Source: DASYKT01 sp963718105
GTDB lineage: Bacteria > Acidobacteriota > Blastocatellia > Pyrinomonadales > Pyrinomonadaceae
DNA: 64,000 bases
NCBI GenBank assembly: GCA_963718105.1
Contig: OY970352.1
Coordinates: 3,038,001-3,102,000, forward strand
Direction of reading: 5' to 3'
In this document: in pieces, positions 50,598 to 58,969 of the stretch
Numbering within the stretch: position 1 is the stretch's first letter
Layout of the letters: each line of letters opens with the position of its first letter
The notes under the pieces: generated by a model
Seen by the model: only the letters and a program-made list of their open reading frames with translations
Database searches by the model: none
What the model was told of the DNA's origin: nothing
Translations under genes and position numbers: made by a program

Positions 50598-50632
50598 CCG
50601 GCCTGCACACCCGCAGGCCGGTGTATTTTTTT
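50598..50632 (+). terminator. Rho-independent terminator
   Basis: The 9-base stem CCGGCCTGC / GCAGGCCGG with a short loop is followed by TGTATTTTTTT. It is a classical intrinsic terminator 37 bases after the secreted-protein gene. Confidence 0.88.
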
Positions 50633-50701
50633 ATACCGGCCTTTTCCTCATATTAAGATAGAATCGACCTACTCATAATTCTGGCTGCAGGGGGGTACTT
50701 T

Positions 50702-51097
50702 ATGCCGAGTTCGGTTTCATGGTTCACACGCTTCGCCAAAGGGACTTCGCACTTCACCGGGCGGCCGGTAACTTTTGCTGCCGCTATACTGATCATAATT
50801 TTATGGGCCATCGCCGGCCCGTTTTTCGGTTTTAGCGATACCTGGCAGTTGGTGATAAATACCGGCACGACCATCATCACCTTTCTGATGGTTTTCCTGA
50901 TCCAGAACACGCAGAACCGCGACACGGAAGCCCTGCAGGTAAAACTCGACGAGCTGATCCGCGCTACCAGCGGCGCAAAAAATTTGCTGCTCGACCTGGA
51001 AGAGATGGATGAAAAAGAATTAGAAGCTATCCGCGGGGACTATCTGAAGATCGCGGAACAGGCCCGGAAAAAAATAGACGCCAAGAAAAAGAAGTAA
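50702..51097 (+). CDS. Low-affinity iron permease family protein
   Basis: The 131-residue product has two membrane segments (about 20-41 and 49-71). The signature WQLVINTGTTIITFLMVFLIQNTQNRD is characteristic of the bacterial low-affinity iron permease (Fet4-like) family. After it comes the soluble segment LQVKLDELIRATSGAKN and a basic coiled tail. Despite the name, transport by these small proteins is not established. It is a single-gene unit followed by a perfect inverted repeat. Confidence 0.88.
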   Translation: MPSSVSWFTRFAKGTSHFTGRPVTFAAAILIIILWAIAGPFFGFSDTWQLVINTGTTIITFLMVFLIQNTQNRDTEALQVKLDELIRATSGAKNLLLDLEEMDEKELEAIRGDYLKIAEQARKKIDAKKKK

Positions 51098-51099
51098 TA

Positions 51100-51188
51100 A
51101 GTTTTGAGTCCCGCCTTCAGGCGGCTTTAATTTTGTCTCCACGCTTAAACGTGCCGAAAAAAGCCGCCTGAAGGCGGGACTCAAAACT
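51100..51188. terminator. Perfect 29-base inverted repeat (family N)
   Basis: The left arm (51100-51128, AGTTTTGAGTCCCGCCTTCA and on) and right arm (51160-51188) are exact complements, with a small inner hairpin CACGCTTAAACGTG (51140-51153). It lies right after the iron-permease gene and probably ends its transcript. Confidence 0.7.
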
Positions 51189-51284
51189 GGGGCCCCCGTC
51201 ATAATTCCCTGCTTAGCGGTGTTTTATTAATAGACCGAACTGTATTTAAATAGTTCATAATCTTTTGCATAAAAAAGGGGATCT

Positions 51285-53396
51285 ATGCGACGCATTTCCA
51301 TTTTTCTCGCCGTTCTATTGTTTTTTCAGGCGATAACGCCCGCCGTTCCCGCGCAAACTGCGGACAGGTATCAGACCCAGCTTGCCGAGTTTGAAGAGTT
51401 TGTAAAGACTCAAATGGCTGCCGACAAACTGCCCGGCGTGAGCATCGGTTTTATCAAAGACGATGTGACGTGGGCCAAAGGTTTTGGTTATGCCGACCTG
51501 GAAAACAAGCTCCCGGCCAAGCCGGAGTCGATGTACCGGCTCGCCTCGGTAACCAAGCCGATGACCGCGACGGCCGTTTTGCAGCTTGTCGAAAAAGGAA
51601 AGATCGACCTCGACGCCGAAGTGCAAACCTACGTTCCCTATTTTCCAAAAAAGAAATTCCCGGTGACCGTGCGCCAGTTGCTTGGGCACCTCGGCGGCAT
51701 CAGCCATTACAAGGACTACGATAAAGAGGGCCATTTCAAAGATCATAAGAACACCCGTGAGGCGATCGCGGTCTTTGAGAATTTTGACCTGGTGGCCGAA
51801 CCCGGCGCGAGATTTAGCTACAGCAGCTACGGTTACAACCTGCTGGGCGCGGTGATCGAAGGCGCGAGCGGGATGCCATACGCCAAATACATGCGGGAAA
51901 ACGTCTGGGGGCCGCTCGGGATGAACGACATCCGGATGGACAGCCCGACCGCCGTCATCCCCAACCGCGTGCGCGGCTACGAAAACGTAAATGGCGAGAT
52001 CCGCAATTCCGAGTTCGTCGATATCAGCAGCCGGTTTGCCGGGGGCGGCACCCGCGCCCGCGTCATCGATATGCTCAAATTCGGCAAAGGTATCACCGAA
52101 GGAAAGATCCTTTCCCCGGCGAGCCTGGAATTGATGAAAAACTCGATGGCCACTAAAAAAGGCGAAACGACGAACTACAGCGCCGGGTGGGACACAGCCC
52201 CGGCCAACGGCCGCTTTTCGCTTTCGCACAGCGGCGGCCAGCAGGAAACGACGACCTATCTTTTCACCTTCCCTACCCGCAAGCTGGTGATCGCCGTGGC
52301 CGCCAACCAGGACGGCGCCAACATCTTTCCGTTTGTCACGCGCCTTTTCGAAGCGCTGACCGGCGAGGCGTGGAATGTTAATTCGTATATCGCCAACGAA
52401 AGAAATAAGGTCCCGCTGATCCTGGCGATGCAGGGCGCGTTTGAACAGGGGCGCGGATACTTTGAAAAAACCGGGAAGGGTTATACCGATAATGCGCAGG
52501 AAACGGCCGCCGCCTTTGCGCTCTTTAACCAGACGATCAATGGCGCGGCATTTAGTGCCGCCGATCAGCAGGCTATCTTTAGCAAACTCGCCCAGGCGCG
52601 CGCAATCAGCGGCGGGCCGATGGTTAAGATCGGCTCTTACATGGCGCAAAAACTGTCTGAAAAATACGGCGCCGGGCGCATGGCTTCTTATTCCAATACC
52701 GGCGCGATCGGTTTCTTTAATGATTATCTCGCCTTAAATGACACTGCTCCGGAGTTTCGTTTTAACGATGACGTGGCAACAACCGTCGCCGCCTGGAACA
52801 CGAGCTGGGCTAAAACCAACACGGTTGCGGCACGCCGGCTTACTCTCGGCCCGGGCTCGAATTTTGATGAGATCGGCGCGCAGTTGCGTAAAGACCTGGC
52901 CGGCGAGGCGGTCTATCCGAATTACAGCGGCAGCATGATCTCCGTTATCCGGCAATTGGTGCAGCAGGGACAGATCGAAAAAGCGCTCAAGATCAGCGCG
53001 CTTTCGGTCGAATTATATCCGGGGCTCGACGGGCCGAACGCGTATGCCGGCGTGCTGAATGTTCTGGCCGGCCAGAAAGAAAAAGGGAAACAGTTCTTAA
53101 AGACAGCCGCCGGTATCAACGGCAATGGAGCGGCAGGCGCGGGCGGCCTTAACGGCCTCGCTTACGACCTGGCCGGCGTGGGGCAACTGGACGGCGGGCT
53201 GGCGCTTCTGCAGGTAGCCAGTGAGCTTTATCCGCAGGACGCAAATCTCTATGACAGCCTCGGCGAGTTTTATCTGAAAAAGGATATGAAAGATAAAGCC
53301 ATAGAGTTTTACCAAAAAGCTTTATCCACTAACGATAAATACCCGAACGCCGAAAAAGCCAGGGAGATACTGCAGAAGCTGACGGCGAAGCAGTAG
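51285..53396 (+). CDS. Secreted serine hydrolase (class C beta-lactamase fold) with TPR-like C-terminus
   Basis: The 703 residues comprise a signal peptide (about 1-23) and a penicillin-binding/beta-lactamase-type hydrolase domain (about 30-360). A C-terminal region of about 340 residues follows and ends in tetratricopeptide repeats (about 560-700, LYPQDANLYDSLGEFYLKKD). The catalytic motifs are S88-V-T-K91, Tyr179 in FSYSSYGYN and HSGG at about 311. Such proteins are usually D-aminopeptidases, esterases or peptidoglycan peptidases rather than true beta-lactamases. The substrate is unknown and export is likely. A long antisense frame here is a shadow. Confidence 0.88.
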   Translation: MRRISIFLAVLLFFQAITPAVPAQTADRYQTQLAEFEEFVKTQMAADKLPGVSIGFIKDDVTWAKGFGYADLENKLPAKPESMYRLASVTKPMTATAVLQLVEKGKIDLDAEVQTYVPYFPKKKFPVTVRQLLGHLGGISHYKDYDKEGHFKDHKNTREAIAVFENFDLVAEPGARFSYSSYGYNLLGAVIEGASGMPYAKYMRENVWGPLGMNDIRMDSPTAVIPNRVRGYENVNGEIRNSEFVDISSRFAGGGTRARVIDMLKFGKGITEGKILSPASLELMKNSMATKKGETTNYSAGWDTAPANGRFSLSHSGGQQETTTYLFTFPTRKLVIAVAANQDGANIFPFVTRLFEALTGEAWNVNSYIANERNKVPLILAMQGAFEQGRGYFEKTGKGYTDNAQETAAAFALFNQTINGAAFSAADQQAIFSKLAQARAISGGPMVKIGSYMAQKLSEKYGAGRMASYSNTGAIGFFNDYLALNDTAPEFRFNDDVATTVAAWNTSWAKTNTVAARRLTLGPGSNFDEIGAQLRKDLAGEAVYPNYSGSMISVIRQLVQQGQIEKALKISALSVELYPGLDGPNAYAGVLNVLAGQKEKGKQFLKTAAGINGNGAAGAGGLNGLAYDLAGVGQLDGGLALLQVASELYPQDANLYDSLGEFYLKKDMKDKAIEFYQKALSTNDKYPNAEKAREILQKLTAKQ

Positions 53397-53630
53397 GTAT
53401 CGAAGTATCCCGGCGTATTCTATAGATCGTGTAACGCTTTATGCTTATTCTCATATATTAAAGTACGAAGTGAGAAAGCATCTGCGAAAGCTGCTTGAAA
53501 GGTGATCTGCCCGGATTTGCCTGAACTCCTAACTCACTCATGCAACAAACTCCCTCTTGTCTTCAACCCTGAGTTTATTGGAGAGACGATACAGCTGGAC
53601 CCTTTTTCAGGGCAAAAGGTTATTCAGCTT

Positions 53631-53637
53631 AAGGAGA
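53631..53637 (+). promoter_or_regulatory. Shine-Dalgarno site fixing the start of the lectin gene
   Basis: AAGGAGA lies five bases before the ATG at 53643 and favours this start over earlier in-frame codons. Confidence 0.7.
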
Positions 53638-53642
53638 CTTTT

Positions 53643-54197
53643 ATGACCTCAATGAACTTACAGCGATCATATTTCTTTATTCTGCTTTGCGGCTTGTTAT
53701 GCGTTTTTTCGCTGCCGGCAGAAGTACCGGCACAATACCAGGGCGCGGGAACGTACTATATCGTAGCCAAACACAGCGGTAAATTTTTGGATGTTCGTCT
53801 GGAAACCGGGAACGCGGCAAAGGCTAACGGCACCGTGATCCAGCAATTCCAGCCTCATGGCGGCGACAATCAAAAATTCTCGATCCAGGCCGCTTACAAT
53901 TACCTCATCATCAGCCCCGTATCCAGCTATTCCAATAGTACTCTTACTTATAAATGCCTGGACATTCCCAACGCTGTGGCGACGCCCGTCGGCGTGCAGC
54001 AATATGACTGCAACAACGGGTACAACCAGCAATTCATTATCGAAGCAACGATCGGCGGTTTCTATAAAATAAAGGTGAGAAGCAGTGGGTTATACCTCGA
54101 TATCGCGGGAGCGGACGTGGGTAACAAGGCAATACTGCAGCAATACCCATCCAACGGCGGGGACAATCAACTTTTCCAGTTTATCAAAGTTCCTTAA
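53643..54197 (+). CDS. Secreted ricin-type beta-trefoil lectin domain protein
   Basis: This 184-residue protein has a signal peptide (about 1-32) followed by a single beta-trefoil domain. Three internal repeats are visible, each ending in a QxF-like core: HGGDNQKFSI, GYNQQFII and NGGDNQLFQF, replacing the usual QxW. The opening of each repeat (KHSGKFLDV, SGLYLDI) is typical of RICIN domains that bind galactose or related sugars. No enzyme domain is attached. It is preceded by a 246-base gap and followed by hairpins. Confidence 0.88.
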   Translation: MTSMNLQRSYFFILLCGLLCVFSLPAEVPAQYQGAGTYYIVAKHSGKFLDVRLETGNAAKANGTVIQQFQPHGGDNQKFSIQAAYNYLIISPVSSYSNSTLTYKCLDIPNAVATPVGVQQYDCNNGYNQQFIIEATIGGFYKIKVRSSGLYLDIAGADVGNKAILQQYPSNGGDNQLFQFIKVP

Positions 54198-54215
54198 GTT
54201 TTTTGCCACGCGAAA

Positions 54216-54288
54216 ACCGCCGCGAGCGCGGCGGTCTTTAAAGTCATAAGCAGTTAGCAAGGCTGGCCGAAAAACTTCGGGCAGCCTT
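54216..54288. terminator. Two hairpins between the convergent lectin gene and gyrA
   Basis: The first stem, ACCGCCGCG / CGCGGCGGT (54216-54235), is followed by CTTTA. The second, AAGGCTG...CAGCCTT with inner CCGAA/TTCGG (54259-54288), is followed by ATTTTCTT on the plus strand. Together they form a likely bidirectional terminator. Confidence 0.65.
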
Positions 54289-54294
54289 ATTTTC

Positions 54295-56838
54295 TTACAC
54301 CTCTTCTTCGGCAGCCGCCAGCAGTGAAGCGCTGGTGACGATGTCTTCATCGCCCGTACGAATTAATCTTACGCCCTGGGCGCTGCGTCCGGTTTTGCGG
54401 ATCTCGTTCACGTCGATCCGGATCAGCTTGGCCTGTTGGGTGATGATCATGATCTCCGATTCGTCCTCGACCGGGAACGCCGCGATGACCTTGCCCGTCT
54501 TATCGGTCGTCTTCATATTGATCACGCCGACGCCGCCGCGTTTGGTCAGGCGGTAATCCACCACCTGCGTCTGTTTGCCGTAGCCTTTTTCGGAGACCGA
54601 AAGTATCTTTTCGTGTCCTTCCGGTGAAACGGCGCAGACCGAAACGACAAAGTCGCCTTTTCGCAAACTAACGCCGCGCACACCGCGCGCCGCGCGTCCC
54701 ATCGGGCGAACATCCGTTTCGTTGAATTTAACGGCCATCCCGTCATGTGTGGCAACAAAGATCTGCTGCTTGCCGTCGGTACGGATGATCTCGAGCAGTT
54801 CATCGCCCGGATCGATATTGATGGCATTGATGCCGTTGGCGCGGATGTTCTGGAAATCAGACAGTGCGGATTTTTTGACCACGCCGTGCCTGGTTACCAT
54901 CGTCAGGTAAATTTCCTCGGTGAAATCCCTGACCGGCATTACCGACACCAGTTTCCTCGCCGAAGGCAGATTTACCAGGTTGACTACCGCCTTACCGCGG
55001 GCGGCCGCGGCAGCTTCGGGTATCTCGTGCACCTTCATCTTGTACACCTGCCCGTCGTCGGTAAAGATCATCAGGTAGGCGTGGGTCGAAGCGATAAAAA
55101 GATGCTCGACAAAATCTTCATTCTTTGCCGTTGCCCCTAATCGCCCCTTGCCGCCGCGTCCCTGTGTCGAGTAGGTCGAAACCGGCGTGCGCTTGATATA
55201 GCCCGCCTTGGTCACGGTGATGGCGACGTCTTCATCGGCGATCAGATCTTCGATCTGCAGCTCGACGCCGGCATCGACGATCTCCGTCCGGCGCTTGTCG
55301 CCGAAATCTTTCTTGATGCCTTCCAGTTCGTCCATTATCACCTGCCGCAGCACTCTTTCATTCGTCAGGATGTTTTCCAGTTCGGCGATGTGCTTGATGA
55401 TCGACTCATACTCGTCGAGAATTTTCTGTCGCTCGAGCGCTGACAACCTGCGCAATTGCAGATCGAGAATGGCCTGTGCCTGCGCTTCGGAAAATCCGAG
55501 CGACTTCATCACCTTTTGCAGCTCTTTGACAAAATCGCCCTGCGGTTTTCCGCCGGTGACGCCGCGCCATTGCTTGATCTCATTAACGGTGTCCAGATTC
55601 GCGGTCAGCCACTGCCGCGCTTCATCCGTCGAACGTGAGCTGCGGATAAGCGGGATAATGTAATCGAGCGTGTCGATCGCCTTGTTCAAGCCTTCCAAGA
55701 TATGCGCGCGCGCGCGGGCCTTCTTCAGGTCGTATTCCGTGCGGCGGCGGACCACTTCGCGGCGAAATTCGACAAAGCATTCCAGCATCTGCTTGAGATT
55801 CAGAATGCGCGGCTGCCCGGCGACGATCGCCAGGTTGATGATGCCGAAAGAGGTCTGCATCGGCGTCAGCTTGTAGAGCTTGTTGAGAAGCACCTGCGGC
55901 ACGGCATCGCGCTTGAGTTCGATGACTATGCGCATGCCTTCGCGGTTCGATTCATCGCGCAGCTCGGAAATACCGTCCAGCTTTTTCTCGTTGACCAGTT
56001 CGGCGATGCGTTCGATCAGCCGCGCCTTATTAACCTGGAACGGGATCTCGGTCACGATGATCGCATCGCGCTCGGTATTGCCGCGGCCGACGCGGTCGAT
56101 GACTGCGCGCGCGCGCAGTTGCAAAATACCGCGGCCTTCGCGGTACGAGCGATAGATCTCTTCCTTACCGTAAATAAATCCGCCGGTCGGAAAATCCGGC
56201 CCGGGAACGATCTTGATAAGTTTATCGACCGTGATGTCGGGATCTTTTAATAAAGCGATGGTGGCGTCGACGATCTCCGTCAGATTGTGCGGCGCGATCT
56301 TGGTCGCCATGCCCACCGCGATACCTTCCGAACCGTTTATCAGCAGGTTAGGAACACGCGTCGGAAGCACCGTCGGTTCCGAAAGCGATTCGTCATAGTT
56401 GGGCTGGAAGTTGACCGTTTCCTTTTCGATATCGGCCAGGATCTCGCTGGTCAGCTTCTGCATGCGCACTTCGGTATAGCGCATTGCCGCGGCGCTGTCG
56501 CCATCGACCGAACCGAAGTTTCCCTGTCCGTCGACCAGCATATAGCGCATCGAAAATTCCTGCGCCATGCGGACGATCGTGTCATACACGGCAGATTCAC
56601 CGTGCGGGTGATATTTACCGATACAATCACCGACCACGCGGGCTGATTTTTTGTAAGCTTTATTATGATAGTTGCCCAGCTCGTGCATCGACCAGAGGGC
56701 CCGGCGGTGCACCGGCTTAAGGCCGTCACGAACGTCCGGCAGGGCGCGCCCGATGATCACGCTCATCGCGTAATCCAGGTAGGAACGCCGCATCTCGTCT
56801 TCGATCTTTATTTGATTTTTTTCTATTAGTGAATCCAT
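54295..56838 (-). CDS. gyrA: DNA gyrase subunit A
   Basis: GyrA cuts and rejoins DNA in type IIA gyrase. In 847 residues the catalytic Tyr121 sits in AAAMRYTEVRM. The quinolone-determining region reads HPHGESAVYDTIVRMAQ, with Ser82 and Asp86 at the positions equivalent to E. coli Ser83/Asp87, which is a wild-type form. The C-terminal pinwheel domain contains a GyrA-box variant GRGGKGR (in STQGRGGKGRLG), which separates it from ParC. gyrB is not in the window. A family B repeat lies 16 bases before its start. Confidence 0.96.
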   Translation of the reverse strand: MDSLIEKNQIKIEDEMRRSYLDYAMSVIIGRALPDVRDGLKPVHRRALWSMHELGNYHNKAYKKSARVVGDCIGKYHPHGESAVYDTIVRMAQEFSMRYMLVDGQGNFGSVDGDSAAAMRYTEVRMQKLTSEILADIEKETVNFQPNYDESLSEPTVLPTRVPNLLINGSEGIAVGMATKIAPHNLTEIVDATIALLKDPDITVDKLIKIVPGPDFPTGGFIYGKEEIYRSYREGRGILQLRARAVIDRVGRGNTERDAIIVTEIPFQVNKARLIERIAELVNEKKLDGISELRDESNREGMRIVIELKRDAVPQVLLNKLYKLTPMQTSFGIINLAIVAGQPRILNLKQMLECFVEFRREVVRRRTEYDLKKARARAHILEGLNKAIDTLDYIIPLIRSSRSTDEARQWLTANLDTVNEIKQWRGVTGGKPQGDFVKELQKVMKSLGFSEAQAQAILDLQLRRLSALERQKILDEYESIIKHIAELENILTNERVLRQVIMDELEGIKKDFGDKRRTEIVDAGVELQIEDLIADEDVAITVTKAGYIKRTPVSTYSTQGRGGKGRLGATAKNEDFVEHLFIASTHAYLMIFTDDGQVYKMKVHEIPEAAAAARGKAVVNLVNLPSARKLVSVMPVRDFTEEIYLTMVTRHGVVKKSALSDFQNIRANGINAINIDPGDELLEIIRTDGKQQIFVATHDGMAVKFNETDVRPMGRAARGVRGVSLRKGDFVVSVCAVSPEGHEKILSVSEKGYGKQTQVVDYRLTKRGGVGVINMKTTDKTGKVIAAFPVEDESEIMIITQQAKLIRIDVNEIRKTGRSAQGVRLIRTGDEDIVTSASLLAAAEEEV

Positions 56839-56854
56839 GTTTATATTATCGATT

Positions 56855-56952
56855 GTAGCGCCAGCGTCCCGCTGGCTGTCGCGGGGACATCCCGCCCACG
56901 CATCTTAACTTGCGGCGGGACGCCGCAAGGACAGCCGCCGAGACGGCAGCGC
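56855..56952. repeat. Inverted repeat, family B, copy 3 (upstream of gyrA)
   Basis: The left arm begins GTAGCGCCAGCGTCCCGCTG at 56855. The right arm ends with CGCCGAGACGGCAGCGCT. The inner arms include CATCCCGCC and GGCGGGACG. The sequence is the same family as the repeats on either side of murD. Confidence 0.85.
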
Positions 56953-57006
56953 TTTTAAAAACAAAATTTTTATTGATTTATTTATAGGAAAATTCCAATT
57001 TAACTC

Positions 57007-57034
57007 TTGAAATATCGGCATTAGAAGTTATATT
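57007..57034 (+). promoter_or_regulatory. Candidate promoter of the PilZ-like gene
   Basis: TTGAAA (57007-57012) and TATATT (57029-57034) are spaced by 16 bases. The boxes are near consensus; the leader would be about 130 bases. Confidence 0.4.
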
Positions 57035-57173
57035 CTATTATATTGGAAAGGCAGTTTTTTATCAACTTTCCACTAGCCTCGAAAGAGACCTTTCTATCGG
57101 GAAGTTTTCCCACCCCGGCACTGTTTTGGATCAGCAGTAAATACTTATAAACACAAGGTTTAGCACAGCATCT

Positions 57174-57965
57174 ATGGATACCACTACCACCTTCGACAGA
57201 ACTCAGCGAAAGGCTACGAGGATAGATACGTCCATGCCCGTCCGCGTGCAGTATCAAACCGACAGAATGGGCGGTTGGGACGAAGTCAGCCGCCTGCTGC
57301 AGGTCTCGCCCCTGGGCGCCGGGATCCGCCTGAAACACTTTGTCGAGTGCGGGCGGCTGGTACTGCTGACCATGCCCCTTTTGCCGGAACTGCGTACTTT
57401 CGACTTTAACGAGCCCCAATACAAGGTCTGGGGGCTGGTGCGGTATATCAACTGGGAAAAGGTTTCCTACAACCTCCAGGGCGAGGCTTCGCTCTATGAG
57501 ATCGGCATCGCCTTTGTCGGCAAACATCCTCCGGACAGCTTTCAAAAAGACCCGACCACTACTTATGAGATCAGCGGTTTTAATCAGTTGGGGCTGTGGC
57601 AGATCGTGGAAGGCAAACCCGACGTTTCCCTGCCCTCGCCGGCCGCTGACGCGCATGATGCCTATAACGGGCGTAATGACGGCCGCTTTATGATCCCGCT
57701 CAACGTCGTGATCGAGATCCTCAATGAAGAAGGCTCGGTGATGCTCAGCGAATCTTCCGTGACGGAAAACGTCAGCTTAAGCGGCGCGTCGGTCTTTACC
57801 ACTTTGAATGTAAAATCGGGCGCCTATGTCCGGATGGTCTGCCCGGAATACAACATTTCACTCCTGTCCATCGTCCGCCTGCGTCAAACGGGCACCGACG
57901 GTTTCACCCGCCTGCACCTGGAATTTGTCGACCAGCAGTTTCCGCTGGAAGGTATCGAGAAATAA
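57174..57965 (+). CDS. Protein with two PilZ-like domains
   Basis: This 263-residue soluble protein has two beta-barrel-like halves. The first starts with RTQRKATRIDTSMPVRVQY (about 8-26) and continues SPLGAGIRL. The second starts GRFMIPLNVVIEILNEEG (about 172-190) followed by TENVSLSGASVFT. The pattern R-x-x-R before the first strand, with D/N-x-S-x-x-G/A-A, is that of PilZ domains. The c-di-GMP-binding form is only partly kept: RKATR replaces RxxxR, and SLSGAS replaces D-x-S-x-x-G. Cyclic-di-GMP binding is therefore inference. It is a single-gene unit. Confidence 0.6.
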   Translation: MDTTTTFDRTQRKATRIDTSMPVRVQYQTDRMGGWDEVSRLLQVSPLGAGIRLKHFVECGRLVLLTMPLLPELRTFDFNEPQYKVWGLVRYINWEKVSYNLQGEASLYEIGIAFVGKHPPDSFQKDPTTTYEISGFNQLGLWQIVEGKPDVSLPSPAADAHDAYNGRNDGRFMIPLNVVIEILNEEGSVMLSESSVTENVSLSGASVFTTLNVKSGAYVRMVCPEYNISLLSIVRLRQTGTDGFTRLHLEFVDQQFPLEGIEK

Positions 57966-58126
57966 AAGGCAGAAACCAAGGCAGTTATGGAGCGCGTCAA
58001 CAGTCTGTCGAGTCCGGCGAGTCTGTAGCGTCCAGAGTCATCTTTGATCAAAGGCAGAAACGCGACAGTTATGGAGCGTGTTATTGACACAATTTACACG
58101 CTCCATAACTGTCGCGTTTCCGCCTT
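57966..58126. repeat. Composite inverted repeat, family C, copy 2, with 9-bp units inside
   Basis: Two left arms (57966-57998 and 58050-58082: AAGGCAGAAACGCGACAG, then TTATGGAGCG) can pair with one right arm (58096-58126). Between the left arms lie imperfect 9-base units GTCTGTCGA, GTCCGGCGA, GTCTGTAGC, related to the arrays at 60750 and 61519. Confidence 0.8.
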
Positions 58127-58152
58127 GATGAAATTTCAGTTAAAATCAACCC

Positions 58153-58836
58153 GTGATGAGTTCATCCACGGCTGAAACAACCTCCAAACCGGCGCTGTCA
58201 AAAGATGCGCCCAGCCCGGGCCTGATATGGTTTTGCAAATTCTTGCTGCGCCCGTTATTTAAAGTATTGTGGCGGCTGGAGTATCACAACCTCGAGAATA
58301 TCCCGCACGACCGCCCGGGAGGATTGGTCGTCGCTTCCAATCATCAAACTTACATCGACCCTTTCTGGATCGGCGTGCCGATCAACCGGCCCCTGCGTTT
58401 CCTGGCGTGGGATAAAGCCTGCAAATGGTTTATTATCGGCCCTTTGATCAGAAAATTGGGCGCGTTTCCGGTCAATCTCGACCGGGGCGGCAAAGATTCT
58501 TATAAAACGGCGATCAGGGTTTTAAAGGAAGGCCATACGCTGGTTATTTTTCCCGAAGGCTCGCGCGAAACCGCCGAAGGCAAACTGCTGCCGGTAAAAC
58601 AAGGAACAGTGCGGATAGCGCTCGAAGCAGGCGTATCCATCCTGCCGGTGACGATCCGCGGCGGAAACCGCGTGTGGCCCCAGCAGCAAAATCTTCCCCG
58701 CTTTAGCAAAGTACACGTCACCTATCACCCGCTGCTGGAAGTAAACCGCCCCGAGGGTACGGATGCCCGCGCCTACGCTGCCGAGTTGACTGAAAAATTA
58801 GGAAAGATCATCGACCCCGAAGAGCTTCGCCCATAA
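58153..58836 (+). CDS. plsC: 1-acyl-sn-glycerol-3-phosphate acyltransferase
   Basis: PlsC-type enzymes acylate lysophosphatidate to phosphatidate at the membrane. In 227 residues motif I is NHQTYID (63-69), motif III is FPEGSR (133-138), and VNLDRGG and VTIRGG match the other two blocks. A hydrophobic stretch near residue 24-40 can attach it to the membrane. GTG (58153) and ATG (58156) are both possible starts and change only one residue. It is a single-gene unit after the family C repeat. Confidence 0.93.
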   Translation: MMSSSTAETTSKPALSKDAPSPGLIWFCKFLLRPLFKVLWRLEYHNLENIPHDRPGGLVVASNHQTYIDPFWIGVPINRPLRFLAWDKACKWFIIGPLIRKLGAFPVNLDRGGKDSYKTAIRVLKEGHTLVIFPEGSRETAEGKLLPVKQGTVRIALEAGVSILPVTIRGGNRVWPQQQNLPRFSKVHVTYHPLLEVNRPEGTDARAYAAELTEKLGKIIDPEELRP

Positions 58837-58907
58837 CTTCAATAGCTTCCGGGCCTGAGAGTTACTTTCGGCTTTAAGTCAAAATAAGACCTAAATAATT
58901 TGCAGTC

Positions 58908-58935
58908 GGGAAGGGTTGCTTGCGCCCGATCTTAA
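58908..58935. repeat. Single arm of family O repeat
   Basis: GGGAAGGGTTGCTTGCGCCC resembles the left arm of the inverted repeat at 11810-11887, but no complementary arm follows. Confidence 0.5.
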
Positions 58936-58969
58936 ATGCTTATTTAAAACCTGATCAGCGCTTCGAGAG

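Larger units (their letters stand above)
56839..57173. other. 335-base divergent region between gyrA and the PilZ-like gene
   Basis: It holds family B repeat copy 3 (56855-56952) and an AT-rich segment with a possible plus-strand promoter (57007-57034). No ORF was recognised. Confidence 0.6.

Noticed and set aside
51315..52649. 444-codon antisense frame opposite the serine hydrolase
   Set aside because: Rich in His, Arg and Gly with no recognisable motif; the plus-strand frame has catalytic motifs and a signal peptide.
51285..53396. Antibiotic-resistance beta-lactamase
   Set aside because: It has the fold motifs, but its TPR-like extension and general sequence fit serine peptidase/esterase relatives; resistance cannot be claimed.
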